This document shows, one piece after another, positions 12,497 to 23,299 of a DNA stretch of 64,000 nucleotides. Position numbers and translations under genes: made by a program. Within the stretch, counting starts at the first letter, position 1; each line of letters opens with the position of its first letter. The stretch is from contig CM056744.1 in assembly GCA_029851415.1 (NCBI GenBank), positions 91,003,907-91,067,906 of the forward strand, given 5' to 3'. The notes under the pieces were generated by a model. That model did no database searches. It saw only the letters and a list, made by a program, of their open reading frames with translations, and was not told the DNA's origin. Source of the stretch: Eretmocerus hayati (taxonomy: Eukaryota > Arthropoda > Insecta > Hymenoptera > Aphelinidae).

Positions 12497-12539
12497 ATGA
12501 GCTTGCAATATAATGTGTATACATTATTTGCAAGCTCAT
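12497..12539. repeat. 43-bp near-perfect hairpin
   Basis: ATGAGCTTGCAA is matched by TTGCAAGCTCAT, and the inner bases (TATAATG..GTATAC..ATTAT) also pair, leaving almost no loop. It could be a transposon remnant or an extruding hairpin. Confidence 0.75.
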
Positions 12540-12742
12540 ACTTGTTTGGTGATTTTATTCCACCGCAATAAACTGTCATTGGTGAACGGGACTGCATTAT
12601 GAATTTGGAAGATTTTGAACTTGATATCCTGACCGAGTTGTCTTTTTTTGAATTGTTCCAGCAAATTATCAGGGATTCTCATGAAATGACATGAGATGAT
12701 TTGCTCTGATGTAAGCCTCATGAATGCTCTGAGACTTTCCAA
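12536..12742 (-). CDS. Weak minus-strand exon candidate
   Basis: The frame is open for 68 codons and reads protein-like (RIPDNLLEQFKKRQLGQDIK). A GTATGA donor would close it at about 12542, right beside the 12497-12539 hairpin, and a TTTGGAAAG acceptor could open it near 12735. It lies next to, but on the opposite strand from, the candidate exon at 12855. No family is recognised. Confidence 0.18.
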   Translation of the reverse strand: MESLRAFMRLTSEQIISCHFMRIPDNLLEQFKKRQLGQDIKFKIFQIHNAVPFTNDSLLRWNKITKQV

Positions 12743-12854
12743 AAATGGAAGTGATCGCCTTATGATAGTATTTTGACTTCATTCATTTCCTTGGAGACTT
12801 CTTGAGTTCGAATTGATGGCAATGAACACCAATTGAACTCTTCTTTTACATCAG

Positions 12855-13120
12855 AAGGCTCACTCAAAAATCAATATACTTGTGGATGAACATGATGCAA
12901 ACTATGAAAAATGGAACGAATCGGAAATATCCATATATCCTTGCAGGCAACAGGCGAGGGTCGTTATTTCATCAATCTCATTTTCGGAGCTAACGCCAAA
13001 TCTAAAGAACTTCACAATTGATGTGTACAAACTACCCTTGATCAGAATATCGGATAAGATTAATGTTGAGCTTATTCAATTGACTGTTTTCGACGACCAA
13101 ATCTTGTCTCAATACTCTCA
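12855..13120 (+). CDS. Possible internal exon, 88 codons
   Basis: A TTCTTTTACATCAG acceptor and a CTCA|GTAAAAA donor bracket a frame that is open throughout (88 codons plus two bases); its stop would be created by the donor itself. The peptide has alternating charged and hydrophobic stretches (for example KINVELIQLTVFDDQILSQ) and one cysteine. No family is recognised. A second acceptor-like CTTGCAG inside it opens another frame, so the reading is not unique. Confidence 0.27.
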
Positions 13121-14619
13121 GTAAAAATACCCTTCATGGAATCCATAGTGATGGAATACTGACGATGATAGAGTGAGATAAAATAAAGGGCTGTGATACC
13201 CTTAACACACAATTAACTTTATAAGTAGCATTATGAAGTTATCGGATGCCATAAATTTTCTGCATTACTTTATAAATTCTACTATCTCTCCTTTCTGCTG
13301 TTTTTTACGAGTTGCCATAAAATAAACGATCGTCAGTTTTCTAGTCGGTCTTTAGAAGTCCAATATTCGATCAGGTACGTGTATATACTGATAAGCCATA
13401 AAATTGATAATAATGCTAACGGCCGGAGTTTTCATAGGAGGTGAGTCCCTCGCTCGGGTTTTACTATCGATTATCTCTTTCAAGCAAAATCTGATGATAT
13501 CGATGTAGTAAAGTTTGTGGAGCAAGAGAGGGAATATTTAATTTACAGTAACCCGATTCTATTCCCATGCATGTGAGTATCGATTATTGTCAACTAGAAA
13601 TTAGGAAATGGCATTTTGTTCGGCTCTCAAATGAAAATAACAAGTTGCTTGCATTGGTAATCAAAGCGAACGATAATTCCTATCTTGTATGGTGTGCGAT
13701 GCAAACGAAGATTCAAGAAAAAAAAAAAAATTTCAGAAAATCGTGGGCAGAATCTCACTGTCTGAGAACTCAGAGCTTTTGAACAAATAATTCACGCGCG
13801 TCACGCCAACCGCTACGTAGGTTAGAAGAAAACGGATCTCATCCGTCTTCTACGATTTAAAATGTTATTCCTAATTCTGATAACCACTCTCTATATCTTA
13901 ATATGAGAAACGATTTCTCTCTTGCATTGAAAAGATTTGTCCGTCAAAGGACTTGTTGAGCTTTGACTCTGAATATTACTTCTTTCAACCTCCAAGAACT
14001 CGCCTAGTCGACTATGTTATTTTGGGTCCTGAATCTACTGTATGCGTATCATCATCAGGAGCACACACTCAATGTATATCTGATACATCTACATCATATT
14101 GACAGCTGTCAGGAAATTTTTCAAGAGATGATTGCCCGAAGAGCTTTCGAGCTGTGCAGCCACGTTGGGGCGGTAATATCCTCAGAAGATACCTCTTCGC
14201 AAAACGGCCGACTCACTAGGAACCTTTGAAATTTTTCGGTACAACACACACACGGCAGTGGCATAAATAGCCAACGAAAATAGTTGAATGGAGACTCGTA
14301 AGTCGGGGGCACTTGGAATTTTATCCATTTTTGAAAGCCGCGAAGTGAGTTTGACGGAAAATTGCGAGCGACCGAGCGTATAGACCTACTTCACGACGTA
14401 CGACTCTACTCTTATAGCGCATCTTCTTGGCTCCTTGAGTGCAATGCACTTCCAAGAAACGCCTTTCGCAATATTTTATTCAGTCTGCTCATCGGCAAAA
14501 GTGCCGTGCTTTACTCTCCTGTACTACAGCAACGGCACGAGATTTCTCATTCTCAGAGAGCTCACTCTGGGGCCTAATTCTAGCAGTTTCGCATGGTCAT
14601 AGTGTTTGCTCCAAGATCA
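13121..14619. other. Spacer, isolated splice-like signals only
   Basis: CAG|GTACGT near 13374, GAG|GTGAGT near 13440 and a TTTACAG ... GTGAGT pair around 13548-13571 look like splice sites, but the pieces between them are tiny and do not join into one frame. No gene is called. Confidence 0.3.
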
Positions 14620-14966
14620 TCATATGGTAAGTGTTCCCGACTTGCCTCTGCACCCAACTTGCCCCCATATGGCGATCCTAGAAATGGGCACTCGAGGACC
14701 TTCCCGCATATTTTTTTTACGTTTGTTATGTTTAAATATGAGAGAGTACGTAGTTTGCATCGACCCCGGATCATTTCTGCGTTCTCCAGAAAATTCAAAG
14801 TGATTTTTCCATTTTTCGTGTTTGCGCGGCTAAAAAATCAACGAGGAAATCGCGTTCACTAAAACCGGTGCCAACTTATTTTTATTCAACCAATCTTGAC
14901 TTACCTTAGCGCATTCGATTCCTTGTCTCAAGACCTTCAAAATCCGCCCTTCAGGGTTGCAGAACT
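14620..14966 (-). CDS. Weak two-exon model overlapping a repeat
   Basis: Exon 14966-14905 (acceptor CCAAATCAG, donor AAG|GTAAGT) encodes 20 residues with two cysteines (FCNPEGRILKVLRQGIECAK). It joins in phase 0 across a 75-base intron ending GATTTTTTAG to a frame open from 14829 to the stop at 14620-14622 (69 residues, very basic in the middle). The second exon includes one copy of the CCCAACTTGCCCCCATATG repeat found nearby, so this may be transposon-derived or accidental. Confidence 0.2.
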
Positions 14967-15033
14967 CTGATTTGGAGCGATTTTATGTACAAAACACGGA
15001 GATGATTTGAGAATCAAGAAGGCCGACATCGGA

Positions 15034-15258
15034 GTGTACCCAACATGCCCCCATATGATTATCTCGGAAAGGCGTGAAGTATAGTTTTTTTTACCACTCA
15101 GAACGTGTTTACCGCATCAAAATAGATTGGAAACGGTGTTTTTGGCCAGCTAAGAGCTACAAAAGTCACTGCATGGTGATAAAAATGGATCAAAGCGATT
15201 CAATACACTTTATCGCCGATTTACATTGTTTTAAATGATGGGGGCAAGTTGGGTACAC
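15034..15258. mobile_element. TIR element with GTGTACCCAAC...TGCCCCCA ends
   Basis: GTGTACCCAACATGCCCCCA at 15034 faces TGGGGGCAAGTTGGGTACAC ending at 15258, giving inverted termini of 20 bases with one mismatch. Extra copies of the same terminus lie at 14653-14671 (direct) and 15438-15458 (inverted), so several related ends are clustered and the true element limits could be 15034-15458. No transposase is present. The terminus type is shared in style with the GTGTACCAAAGTT ends near 37815, suggesting related DNA transposons. Confidence 0.6.
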
Positions 15259-16651
15259 ACTTTCGATATAAACTCACAGAAAATCACCTCTTGAAAGAAT
15301 CAACACAGCTTGGCTCCAGTTGGTTCAGATTGAAAGTACTTTAACTCATTTAAAAGGTCATGAGACGAGCTTTACCATGAACTAAGATACGTTGGAAGAT
15401 ATTGAGACGGACCAGAGTTCTTGAGAAAATGGCTTAATGGGGGCAAGGTGGGTACACTTACATTATTTGTTGTATGTTAGAGGTAAATTCATCTTGAGTT
15501 AAGCTTCCCGTTTGCAACATACTTCTTATGCGAGTAACTTAATAAGAATTTACTGGAAGAGGCTGTTAATATAACCTAAATCGATAAAACGCTATCAAGC
15601 CACGCGTCATGCTTCATAGCACGATCGGTTATTCATTCAAACGCCGGGACGAATGAAATGAATTTATTCGGAAAATGTATGCTTTATCGGTCGTGGCAAG
15701 AGAGGTCTCTTTGGCGAGCGTCAATTATTAATGGGACGACGTAATTGAAGTCTGCATTCACCAAGAGAAACGAAATGAATGAGAGGCAAGAACGAGGTGC
15801 GAGTGTTTTAGACGGCAAAGGCGCTCCGCAAAACTCTTTATGAATATCGCATCTGTAGAGCGGTGAAAAGACTTCGTTGCGGATTCTGATCCGTTGGAGT
15901 GGTAATTGGGCTGTCATTCCTGGACGTCACAAGAGTGGAAAGTTCAACGGCCTTTTGGTTAATATCTGAGGATTCTACGATTAATTCGAATGCCGAGCGT
16001 GTGAAAAAATATTCGAAGAAAAAAATGACATCGATTCGTGGTAGGGGGTATCAATAATTTCTGTTCACCGTATCACACGAATTATGAGGACTACGAATTG
16101 GAGTAAGCGCAAAAACATGAAAGCGACGACGAATGAGATTTTCATTTTTCTTCCTCTTAGTTTGGGTTGGGTGTTCGACAGTGACTCGCGAAACAAGCTG
16201 AAAACCGATAGTAGCAATAAACCCAAAAATCATAATTCGCGTCCCTGTCTGCTTTTGATTTCTGTCTGTAAATTCGAAACATGAATTTAGATGGTTCCAG
16301 AACTCATTTCTACAATGATAGAATCTGTGGAATCATGGATTATAATTTCTGGTGCCTCGTTTGACTACCGTAACCTAGTCGCAACGAGCACGGGAATTAC
16401 ATGTTTAACCTCCGCGTTATCAGTTTGTACCAAAAAATTCTCTTCAAATCGTCCGTCAACCCCCTATTTATATCAATTTGCCAAAGAGTACAGAATTCAA
16501 GCTTCCCACACCTAATTTTTCATCATTGTGGCCGACGAATACGAAAAAATATCCCGTCACTTTTCGCTAGAAACTTTGATACGCCCGTAATACGTGGGTC
16601 GAACATCCAATTTTCAAATGAAGTAATCTCGCAAACTTTATCGTCAACATA

Positions 16652-18293
16652 CACTACAGGGTACCTATTGAAGTAAAATTTCGCGCTAGTCGCACGCATG
16701 CGAGCATGATTTCGCGCGCGTAAAATGTATTGATTTTTGCTGCGGCCGCCGTATCATAACCTAGTTGAAAAATATGGTAAATAAGACAATTCCAATAACT
16801 GCTTATAGCTGCACTTATTGGGACGGGCGTTGCGGTGCATGCTTACTCGAGAGTCATGATATTCTTAATATACGCAGGAAAACAATACTAAGGTCTCCAA
16901 AAAGCTGGCCATGAACAGGAAAAATTTTGAATGCACACATTCAAATTGAGGCCTTAGGGAAAGTGTGGTGAGATGCCTGGACAGTTTCAAAAATGTTATT
17001 AACACTTCTGGCAAAAGTCTTCCGTGTATGTAAGGCCAAAAAATAATAAATTGTCCCACTATTCTTACCTCAGTATCCCTAGTCTTCGAATTCAATGTTT
17101 GCTTTGAAAATTTTTTCTACCATGTCCAGTTTTTTTAGAGACATTGGTATTGTTTTCCTGTACTGATGAAGAAATCTCGACTTTTGAGGGAGCATGCACC
17201 GTTATGCCTGTCCCAATAAGTGCAGTCAAAAGTGTTTATTGAGATTATTTGATTTACCTTATTTTCCGGACTAGGTTATGATGCGACGGCCGCAGCAAAA
17301 ATCAATATATTTTACGCGCGCGAAATCATACTCGCACGCGTGCGATTAGCCCGAAATCTTACTTCAATAGGTACCCCGGTCAAAAGTCTCAATACACCTG
17401 GGAATCAAACTGATGATCTTCAGAGCTGGATATCTCAGAACCTATTGGTCGTAGAGAGATCTGCGTGGTCGCATTTTGTAGCTCATGTCAAGCGCTTCCA
17501 AATCTATTTTCTGTATTTCCCGTCCCTCATACTATACCAAAAACACACGAGTCAGAAAAACTACTCTTTTCGCTATTTTTCGGGCAAGGTACAAACGCCT
17601 GCAAATTTTGGAGAGGTTGTTGGATCGCTATGAGACCAATCACATCTTCAAGCCCATGGAAAAACCTTGAAAATCCGTTTTTGAACGTCTCTCAAAGTGG
17701 TTCTAGTCCCGAGATCTGAGTGGTTTAGTGAGAGAGTTTTTCTCTCGAAAAATCTCTTGGTAATCCCAAAGTGATGAGAAACAGCCCAGTTCAAGGTCGG
17801 TAGCCTTCATTCTCGATGGCTATCCCAATATCGAGTCAAACTCTTGCAGAAATCAGGGTCAAGAGCCCCAAAGTGGTCTGTTCCTCATAATTTTTGGATT
17901 ATCGTGTGATTTTTTGAGAAAAAAACTCCCTCACTTAAATCACTCAGATCACGGGACTAGAACCACTATGAGAAACGTTTGGAAACGGAATTTGAAGGTC
18001 TTTTCATGGGCTTGAAGATGTCATTGGTCTCATAGCGATCCAATAATCTCTCCGAAATTTGCAGGCGTTTGTACCTTGCCTGAAAAATTGCAAAAAAAGT
18101 AGTTTTTCTGACTCGTGTGTCTTTGGTATTATACGCAGGACGGGAAATACAAAAAAATTGATTTGAAAGTGCTTGACATGAGCTACAAAATGCGACCACG
18201 CAGAGTTCTCTACGACCAATAGGTTCCTAGATATTCAGCTCTGAAGATCATCAGTTTGATTCCCAGGTGTATTGAGACTTTTGACCGGTAGTG
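16652..18293. mobile_element. Second-level element, Tc1/mariner-like ends
   Basis: The right end, read inwards, is CACTACCGGTCAAAAGTCTC. The left end begins CACTAC and resumes CCGGTCAAAAGTCTC at 17375 after a further insertion. TA flanks both sides (16650-16651, 18294-18295). TA target duplication and a CACTACCGGTCAAAAGT-type terminus fit Tc1/mariner elements, as I know the superfamily. The body 17376-18293 is itself a long imperfect palindrome of about 450-base arms with no transposase frame. Confidence 0.75.
16660..17375. mobile_element. Innermost palindromic element
   Basis: GGTACCTATTGAAGTAA at the left is mirrored by TTACTTCAATAGGTACC at the right. Inner blocks are mirrored too: CGGCCGCCGTATCATAACC against GGTTATGATGCGACGGCCG, and CTGCACTTATTGGGACGGGC against its complement. 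It sits within the left terminus of the Tc1/mariner-like element, splitting CACTAC from CGGTC, so it inserted last. Confidence 0.8.
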
Positions 18294-18393
18294 TATATTT
18301 TTCTCAACGGCAATCGATCCGAAGGCTCTCAGTCTATGAATTCTATCAATCTCAGCTTCCTGTCCGAAAAAGCCAGTAACTATTGAACCCCCT

Positions 18394-20520
18394 CATTGCG
18401 ATGCAGCGAAAATACTCGAGATGAAGTCCAGCAAGAGTAGGTTAATCTAGAGATTTATCAGCTCTAGTAAGAGTAACATCGGCACTTCTCGTCAGGGATC
18501 AGAGAGTACTACAGGAGGTCCGAAGACCCGAAAGTGCCGAGACGCGAGAGCTGGCGCCGATTTTCTGATCCGGGATAAGGCGAGGATTACACACAGAAGC
18601 AGTAGCCAAGTACGAGATCTTGTACTATGTGAGGGTGAGAAGGTGTTCAAGATCGGGTGCTGCCTGTGGTAGTAGAGATGAACGAGGAGTGATCTGTCGT
18701 GGATTAACGGAAATGAGAGTCCAGGGATGAGTTGTACATCAGTAGCCCGAGGTTGTTGTTGGCTTGTTATCTTGAAGCAAACGAAGTGGGCGAGAACAAG
18801 GGGGGGGGGGTCGATGAGGCTGAGAATCATCGAGAACGTCCTTAGTTGCAGTGCTAAGTTCCTGATCAATACTGTGTACTTTTTGGAAACGAATCGGTTG
18901 GACAAATGAAATGTGTCCACAATTATGGGAGTACCCTTAATGAAAAGCTATATACATCACAAATAAAAATATTTTGGCATGTGATCGTATAGAAAATTCG
19001 AGCGAAATTTCGGAAAAATTGATCAAAAAATGTAGAATAATTGTCGATTCTTGCATAAGCTAACAGACAGTTGTCTATTTTCTCAGCCGTTCCCTAGGGA
19101 TCATGTGAAAATTTGTGCGAATCGTTGCAAGTTTGGCCGAATTTCTCTAAGTTTGGAGAACAATATCGAAAAAACACATAAGAAACACAAGAATGGTCCA
19201 AAACAATGGATCACAGATAATTTGAATATCAATTAAATTGGTAGTTTTGGAGTTGGTATTACGGTAAGGTTAAGACCAAGTACTTCAACAGAACTCAGAG
19301 AAAAAGTAACGTGGGCTTTACCATATTCAAAATGGGAATAATAAAATTTAATAGTCGAGGCGCAAGGTGACCGTTCGCCCTCGAACCCGGAAAATCACTT
19401 TCGCGTAGAATGGAACAATGATATGGATAGCCCATATGATTTCTAACCGCTCTTTGAGCGTTCTCAAATTGACAAGAAGTTGCTTCTCTTAGCATGAAAC
19501 AGCTCAGATATTTGCCACAATTCATAGCTTTGTCTCACACAATCATTATTCGGGTGGACAACCCTGTGGAAACTGTACATTCATTTAGTGGGATAGGCCT
19601 TCCCAACACCTTGATCCCTTCCAAATGAAGAATTGAGGGATCAGTACGCGGTTAGTTCTCCACTCAACCCTATAGTATTGACGAAACGTAATAGTAATTT
19701 CGACCAGCCATTGATTTTTCTTATCAGCAGGAACAACAATGTTGAACCGCAAAACCCAGTAACACGTTGTCGATCTCAATCTCAGACATCTCTATCTATT
19801 CTTCTCTTCTTTGGCAGATTTTTCAATTTTTTACCCTCAGCAACGTGGCATCGAACGTAATGCCGAGTCAGCAAGACGTCTTCTCCCAAGAGGCCGAGCT
19901 TGCAACGCGCTTGCTATACCACTCAACTTCAATTGGAAATGGCAAAGCGCAGCAAGTAAATATCACCGTAGGGAGACAATGCAAGTTCAACTATGAGCCT
20001 CACAAAGACAGCGGCTTTCGCATCCTTGCAGATTTCGACGATGAAAAATAAAATTGGAAAGGAAGGATGGAAAGACGAAAAATGAAACGATACCGGCTCT
20101 TCTAGAGCTTCGGAACGAGGAGGACTTCACCGTTTAAGAAAAAGTCATGTTGGTGTGGCGTATGTTAACGCGAACCGTGCATGCTGCTCGGAGCAATCCG
20201 AGTTTTTAATCTGTAAATGGAACTGCTTTTACTGTTTCAAAAAGATGAAAGATACAGTCATTCTTAGCTGTATATACACAGTTCCTGTGTTGTTTATGTA
20301 TTCACTGAGCGCTGAAGCAATTTTTCAGCGATTTATAAATCAAATTAGGTACCCGACTGTGTAACCTGCGATCTCGTTGTTAGAGACGTTTGAGCTTATT
20401 TGTATCACTTATTAAAGATACGTGATGAGGCTATAGATTTCCTTTTACATCACGCGTAAAAATTTCAGTAATTCCAAGTTTAAGATGAGTTGTCGACTTC
20501 TTGTTATTGTCTAATTATCC
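18394..20520. other. Spacer without a supported gene
   Basis: A 142-codon minus-strand frame (18492-18920) lacks splice or domain support, starts at a non-ATG codon in its full length, and runs across an 11-base G tract (18800-18810). Frames at 19295-20051 overlap on both strands. Nothing convincing is seen. Confidence 0.35.
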
Positions 20521-20527
20521 TTGACAG

Positions 20528-20790
20528 CACGCCGTTTAGCCCAAACTATAAGGTATCGTAGAGAAATAGGAATGACTGGTACCACCTAACCTATAATATG
20601 AGCACATTTTCGTTCATATTGAACTCAAGTACTTTTTACATTAGGACTAGACGACGAGTTATCACCGACTAGTTGAGCAATAAAAAGTCTGTAACGATTC
20701 GTCATCTATAGCCCAAATAGCAAGAGTGTCGGAGAAAAATGTTAACGAAACCCAGCTTGCACGGCTACCGTATGCCCTTCACAAAGCATA
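20528..20790 (-). repeat. Copy of the GCCCAAA/GAGAAA dispersed family (copy 1)
   Basis: Shared motifs with the copies at 22936 and 34289 are GCCCAAA, a GAGAAA..GGAATGA block, CCTAACCTATAAT, and a GCACGG..CCG.ATGCCCTT block. Orientation and order match only partly, so this copy is diverged. Confidence 0.55.
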
Positions 20791-22529
20791 GTGCACACTT
20801 GAAAGTTACTTTTTTAAGAGAATTCTTGGGTAAAAAACCGTAATTAGTTATCCGACGGAAAAATATGTCCATAGAATGAAATTATGAAATGGTTCGCGAA
20901 TAAAATGAGAGTCCGGGCTGACAGATCGTGGAGAAACATATTAAAATTGTGACAAATTTATATTTTTCTGTTTATCGCATTTCTATCGAGGATGTTTCGT
21001 TTGTTGAAGGTATTTGCTTTCGCAATGTGAGTTTACGTCGTCATTTGGGCAATAGCACCGATGAATTTGCTTTTATTCGTGGTCGGAAGTCCTTGAACCA
21101 AAATCTCCTATCCATAGGAACGTCTCTGTTAGCAACTAGTAGGTTCAATGCTGGTAGAGCTCGTCTCGGTCGCAAAATCCCTCTCTCATCTGTGATTTGC
21201 GCTATCGGCGGGTCACCAAGTCATCCAGACACCGAAACAGGCACAAGTTACGGCTTTGCGGGAGATTTCTATTGGATTCCACACTTGGTACACGGTCAGT
21301 AGCCACCGCACAAAGGATCAGAATAGATCTGGTAAGCTTGAAAAGCCCTATCGGAGGTTTTTGACTTATTGAAACTGCTTGACTTGGTTGAGATCCCGGA
21401 TTACGCGTAATCTACTCTTCCACATGACACGTAATCCAGAGTCCGTACGATGCTGAGCGATCAAGACATAAGACAAGTGATCGATGCCGTATACTGAGCT
21501 CTTGCCATAGCTAACTTGTCACGAGACCGCTTCCGTTGCTCATGCAAATTTCGTTACCGTCTATTCAACCGATTATAAGCGAGGGAGATCTCGAATTGAC
21601 GTACGTAGACTTGGCTGAACTATTTCAGCTCTTTGATGACAATTGTCATCTCTGCAGTACCCTAGAGCTCGTATCGCGTGATTGAAGCTCACTAAGCAAC
21701 GTGATTAGAATTATTTTACACTGGTTGTTGATAAAATACGAGACCGACACCAAAAGCCAACAAACGAACTCTCGTATGAGCCCGTGTAGAATTTCAATTT
21801 CCAATTACACCTTCGTAGAATGTATGGCGCGAGGATAGCCAAGAGCCGTTGACCCCTTCAAATTAATTGTTTCGCAGCTGCTTGTACTTGTATTGCCCAA
21901 GCGAGCCGCAATAGTACTTTGCATTTTTTACAGTCAAAGAAGCAAATGCAAATTTCTTACTTGGCATTTTATTTCGCGCCGAGTGTGCCTCTTGCTGACT
22001 GTATTCCCATATAGTTATAAGTCGTGGCTATGCTAAGCATACCGTTTTTATATTGTATGCGCACGATGCGTACAGTGCATTGAATATTCAATGGGAAAAA
22101 CGGACGCGTATGTACGCCTAGAGTTCTTTCGCTCACTCGGAATCCGATAGGAGCTTTTTTTCGTATCTCTACTTGCAAGCTTTGCACAATGAGCATCGGG
22201 TATTCTCTGATTCCAAGTGGTGTAGACTGCAGTTAAACAGCAAGAGTCGACGATAAACATATCTGTCTTCTTCTCGTTGCGCTCGAGTGTTGCCCACGAA
22301 TCCGGATAAAACTTGGGGGATAGATTTCTGCTAACTGGAATATCATATCATCTATAACCGCAGATTCTATTGATCAAGTGTTCTCGGATTTTAATCAAGA
22401 GAATTCGTATTTTCGTGATGGGCAAGTTTGGGTAAATTATGGATTTAGGTATTCTGGCAGTGCTGTTGTCAAAATCTGGAACTCACGAGTGTTTGAGCGT
22501 TGGCATCCTACACTTTTAGATACTGTCTC
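20791..22529. other. Spacer without a supported gene
   Basis: A 124-codon plus-strand frame at 20928-21302 has no recognisable domain or convincing splice sites. Frames at 21969-22260 are shadows of one another. No repeat is obvious. Confidence 0.3.
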
Positions 22530-22935
22530 CGCGAGAATCGGTGAAAATTGATCCCAATCAGTGCATATCCACTAGTTGATCATCGATTTCCACTACAACA
22601 AACTGAAATTGCACTGGAATTCAGTGCAATTCACTGACCTAGACCAATTATCATTGATTTGGGGGAAATGAGCTCTTGGCATTGATTACTGAACCCACTA
22701 TCTGGAATCTCATGAGCAGTCTAAATTTAGAGCAACAAATATCGACTACTAACAAAACCCTTCCAATGTTCCTTCATGAACTATGCCAGAATCGCAAAGC
22801 AACCAAGGAAAAATTTATGCGGAGGCAACGGAGACGTGCCCAGAAAAAAATTTCCCATCTCTGAAGGAAAAGCATTTCATATTGCGGTTTTGAATCGACG
22901 GTAATATCTCATCGTTGTAAAATAAGTTGAACCTT

Positions 22936-23290
22936 GTTCACAAAAATCTCAAAATCTTGTTCAATTTGGGCTAAATGGCGAGTTATCGAGGCTTTATAAC
23001 CATCTAACTTGGCCTGGATAACTCTTTGTTTAGCCCAAATTGGAAGAGATTTTGAGATTTTTGTGAACGAAAATGTGCCAATTTGTAGGTTAGGAAGTAC
23101 CTGCGGGCAAGTAATTCTCGTTCATCTCCGATGCTCTTGGGATTGGTGACAAAAGGCGAGTTGTCCATCACAATTCAGTTGCTAATTAGCAGTGAATCGT
23201 CGAAATTTCGAGTTACATGTAAATGAAAAATAATTTCAGGGTTGCACGGCGCCCGCATACCCTTAATGTTTTTCCCTCTAACGTATAACG
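22936..23290 (+). repeat. GCCCAAA family (copy 2), palindromic head
   Basis: A 133-base palindrome (22936-23068) begins GTTCACAAAAATCTCAAAAT and ends in its complement, with TTTGGGCTAAA in each arm. It is followed by GAAAATGTG..., GTAGGTTAGGA, a CTGCGGGCAAGT block, and GCACGGCGCCCGCATACCC. The same succession occurs at 34289-34660. Confidence 0.7.
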
Positions 23291-23299
23291 CATCATCGA

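Larger units (their letters stand above)
16163..18393. mobile_element. Outer element, split by two nested insertions
   Basis: Sequence at 16163-16650 and 18296-18393 is homologous, in order, to the uninterrupted element at 37931-38516. Shared blocks include GACTACCGTAACCTAG, GCAACGAGCACGGGAATTAC, GTCCGTCAACCCC and TTTTTCTCAACGGCAATCGAT. The right end still reads TATTGAACCCCCT; the left end is degraded (GGGTGTTCGACAG). The 1.64 kb between is inserted DNA (see 16652-18293). It has no coding capacity. Confidence 0.85.

Noticed and set aside
13335..13800. Chain of micro-exons with good donors
   Set aside because: Pieces of 24-40 bases cannot be joined in one frame and the number of such donors is near chance expectation.
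14593..14862. Plus-strand frames at the GTAAGT near 14627
   Set aside because: A donor is present but no acceptor-exon partner gives a consistent frame, and a repeat unit overlaps.
18492..18920. 142-codon minus-strand open frame
   Set aside because: The full frame begins at a non-ATG codon, crosses a homopolymer G/C tract, has no domain and no good splice sites.
19370..19400. tRNA T-arm-like CTCGAACCCGG
   Set aside because: No anticodon arm, D-arm or acceptor stem can be built around it on either strand.
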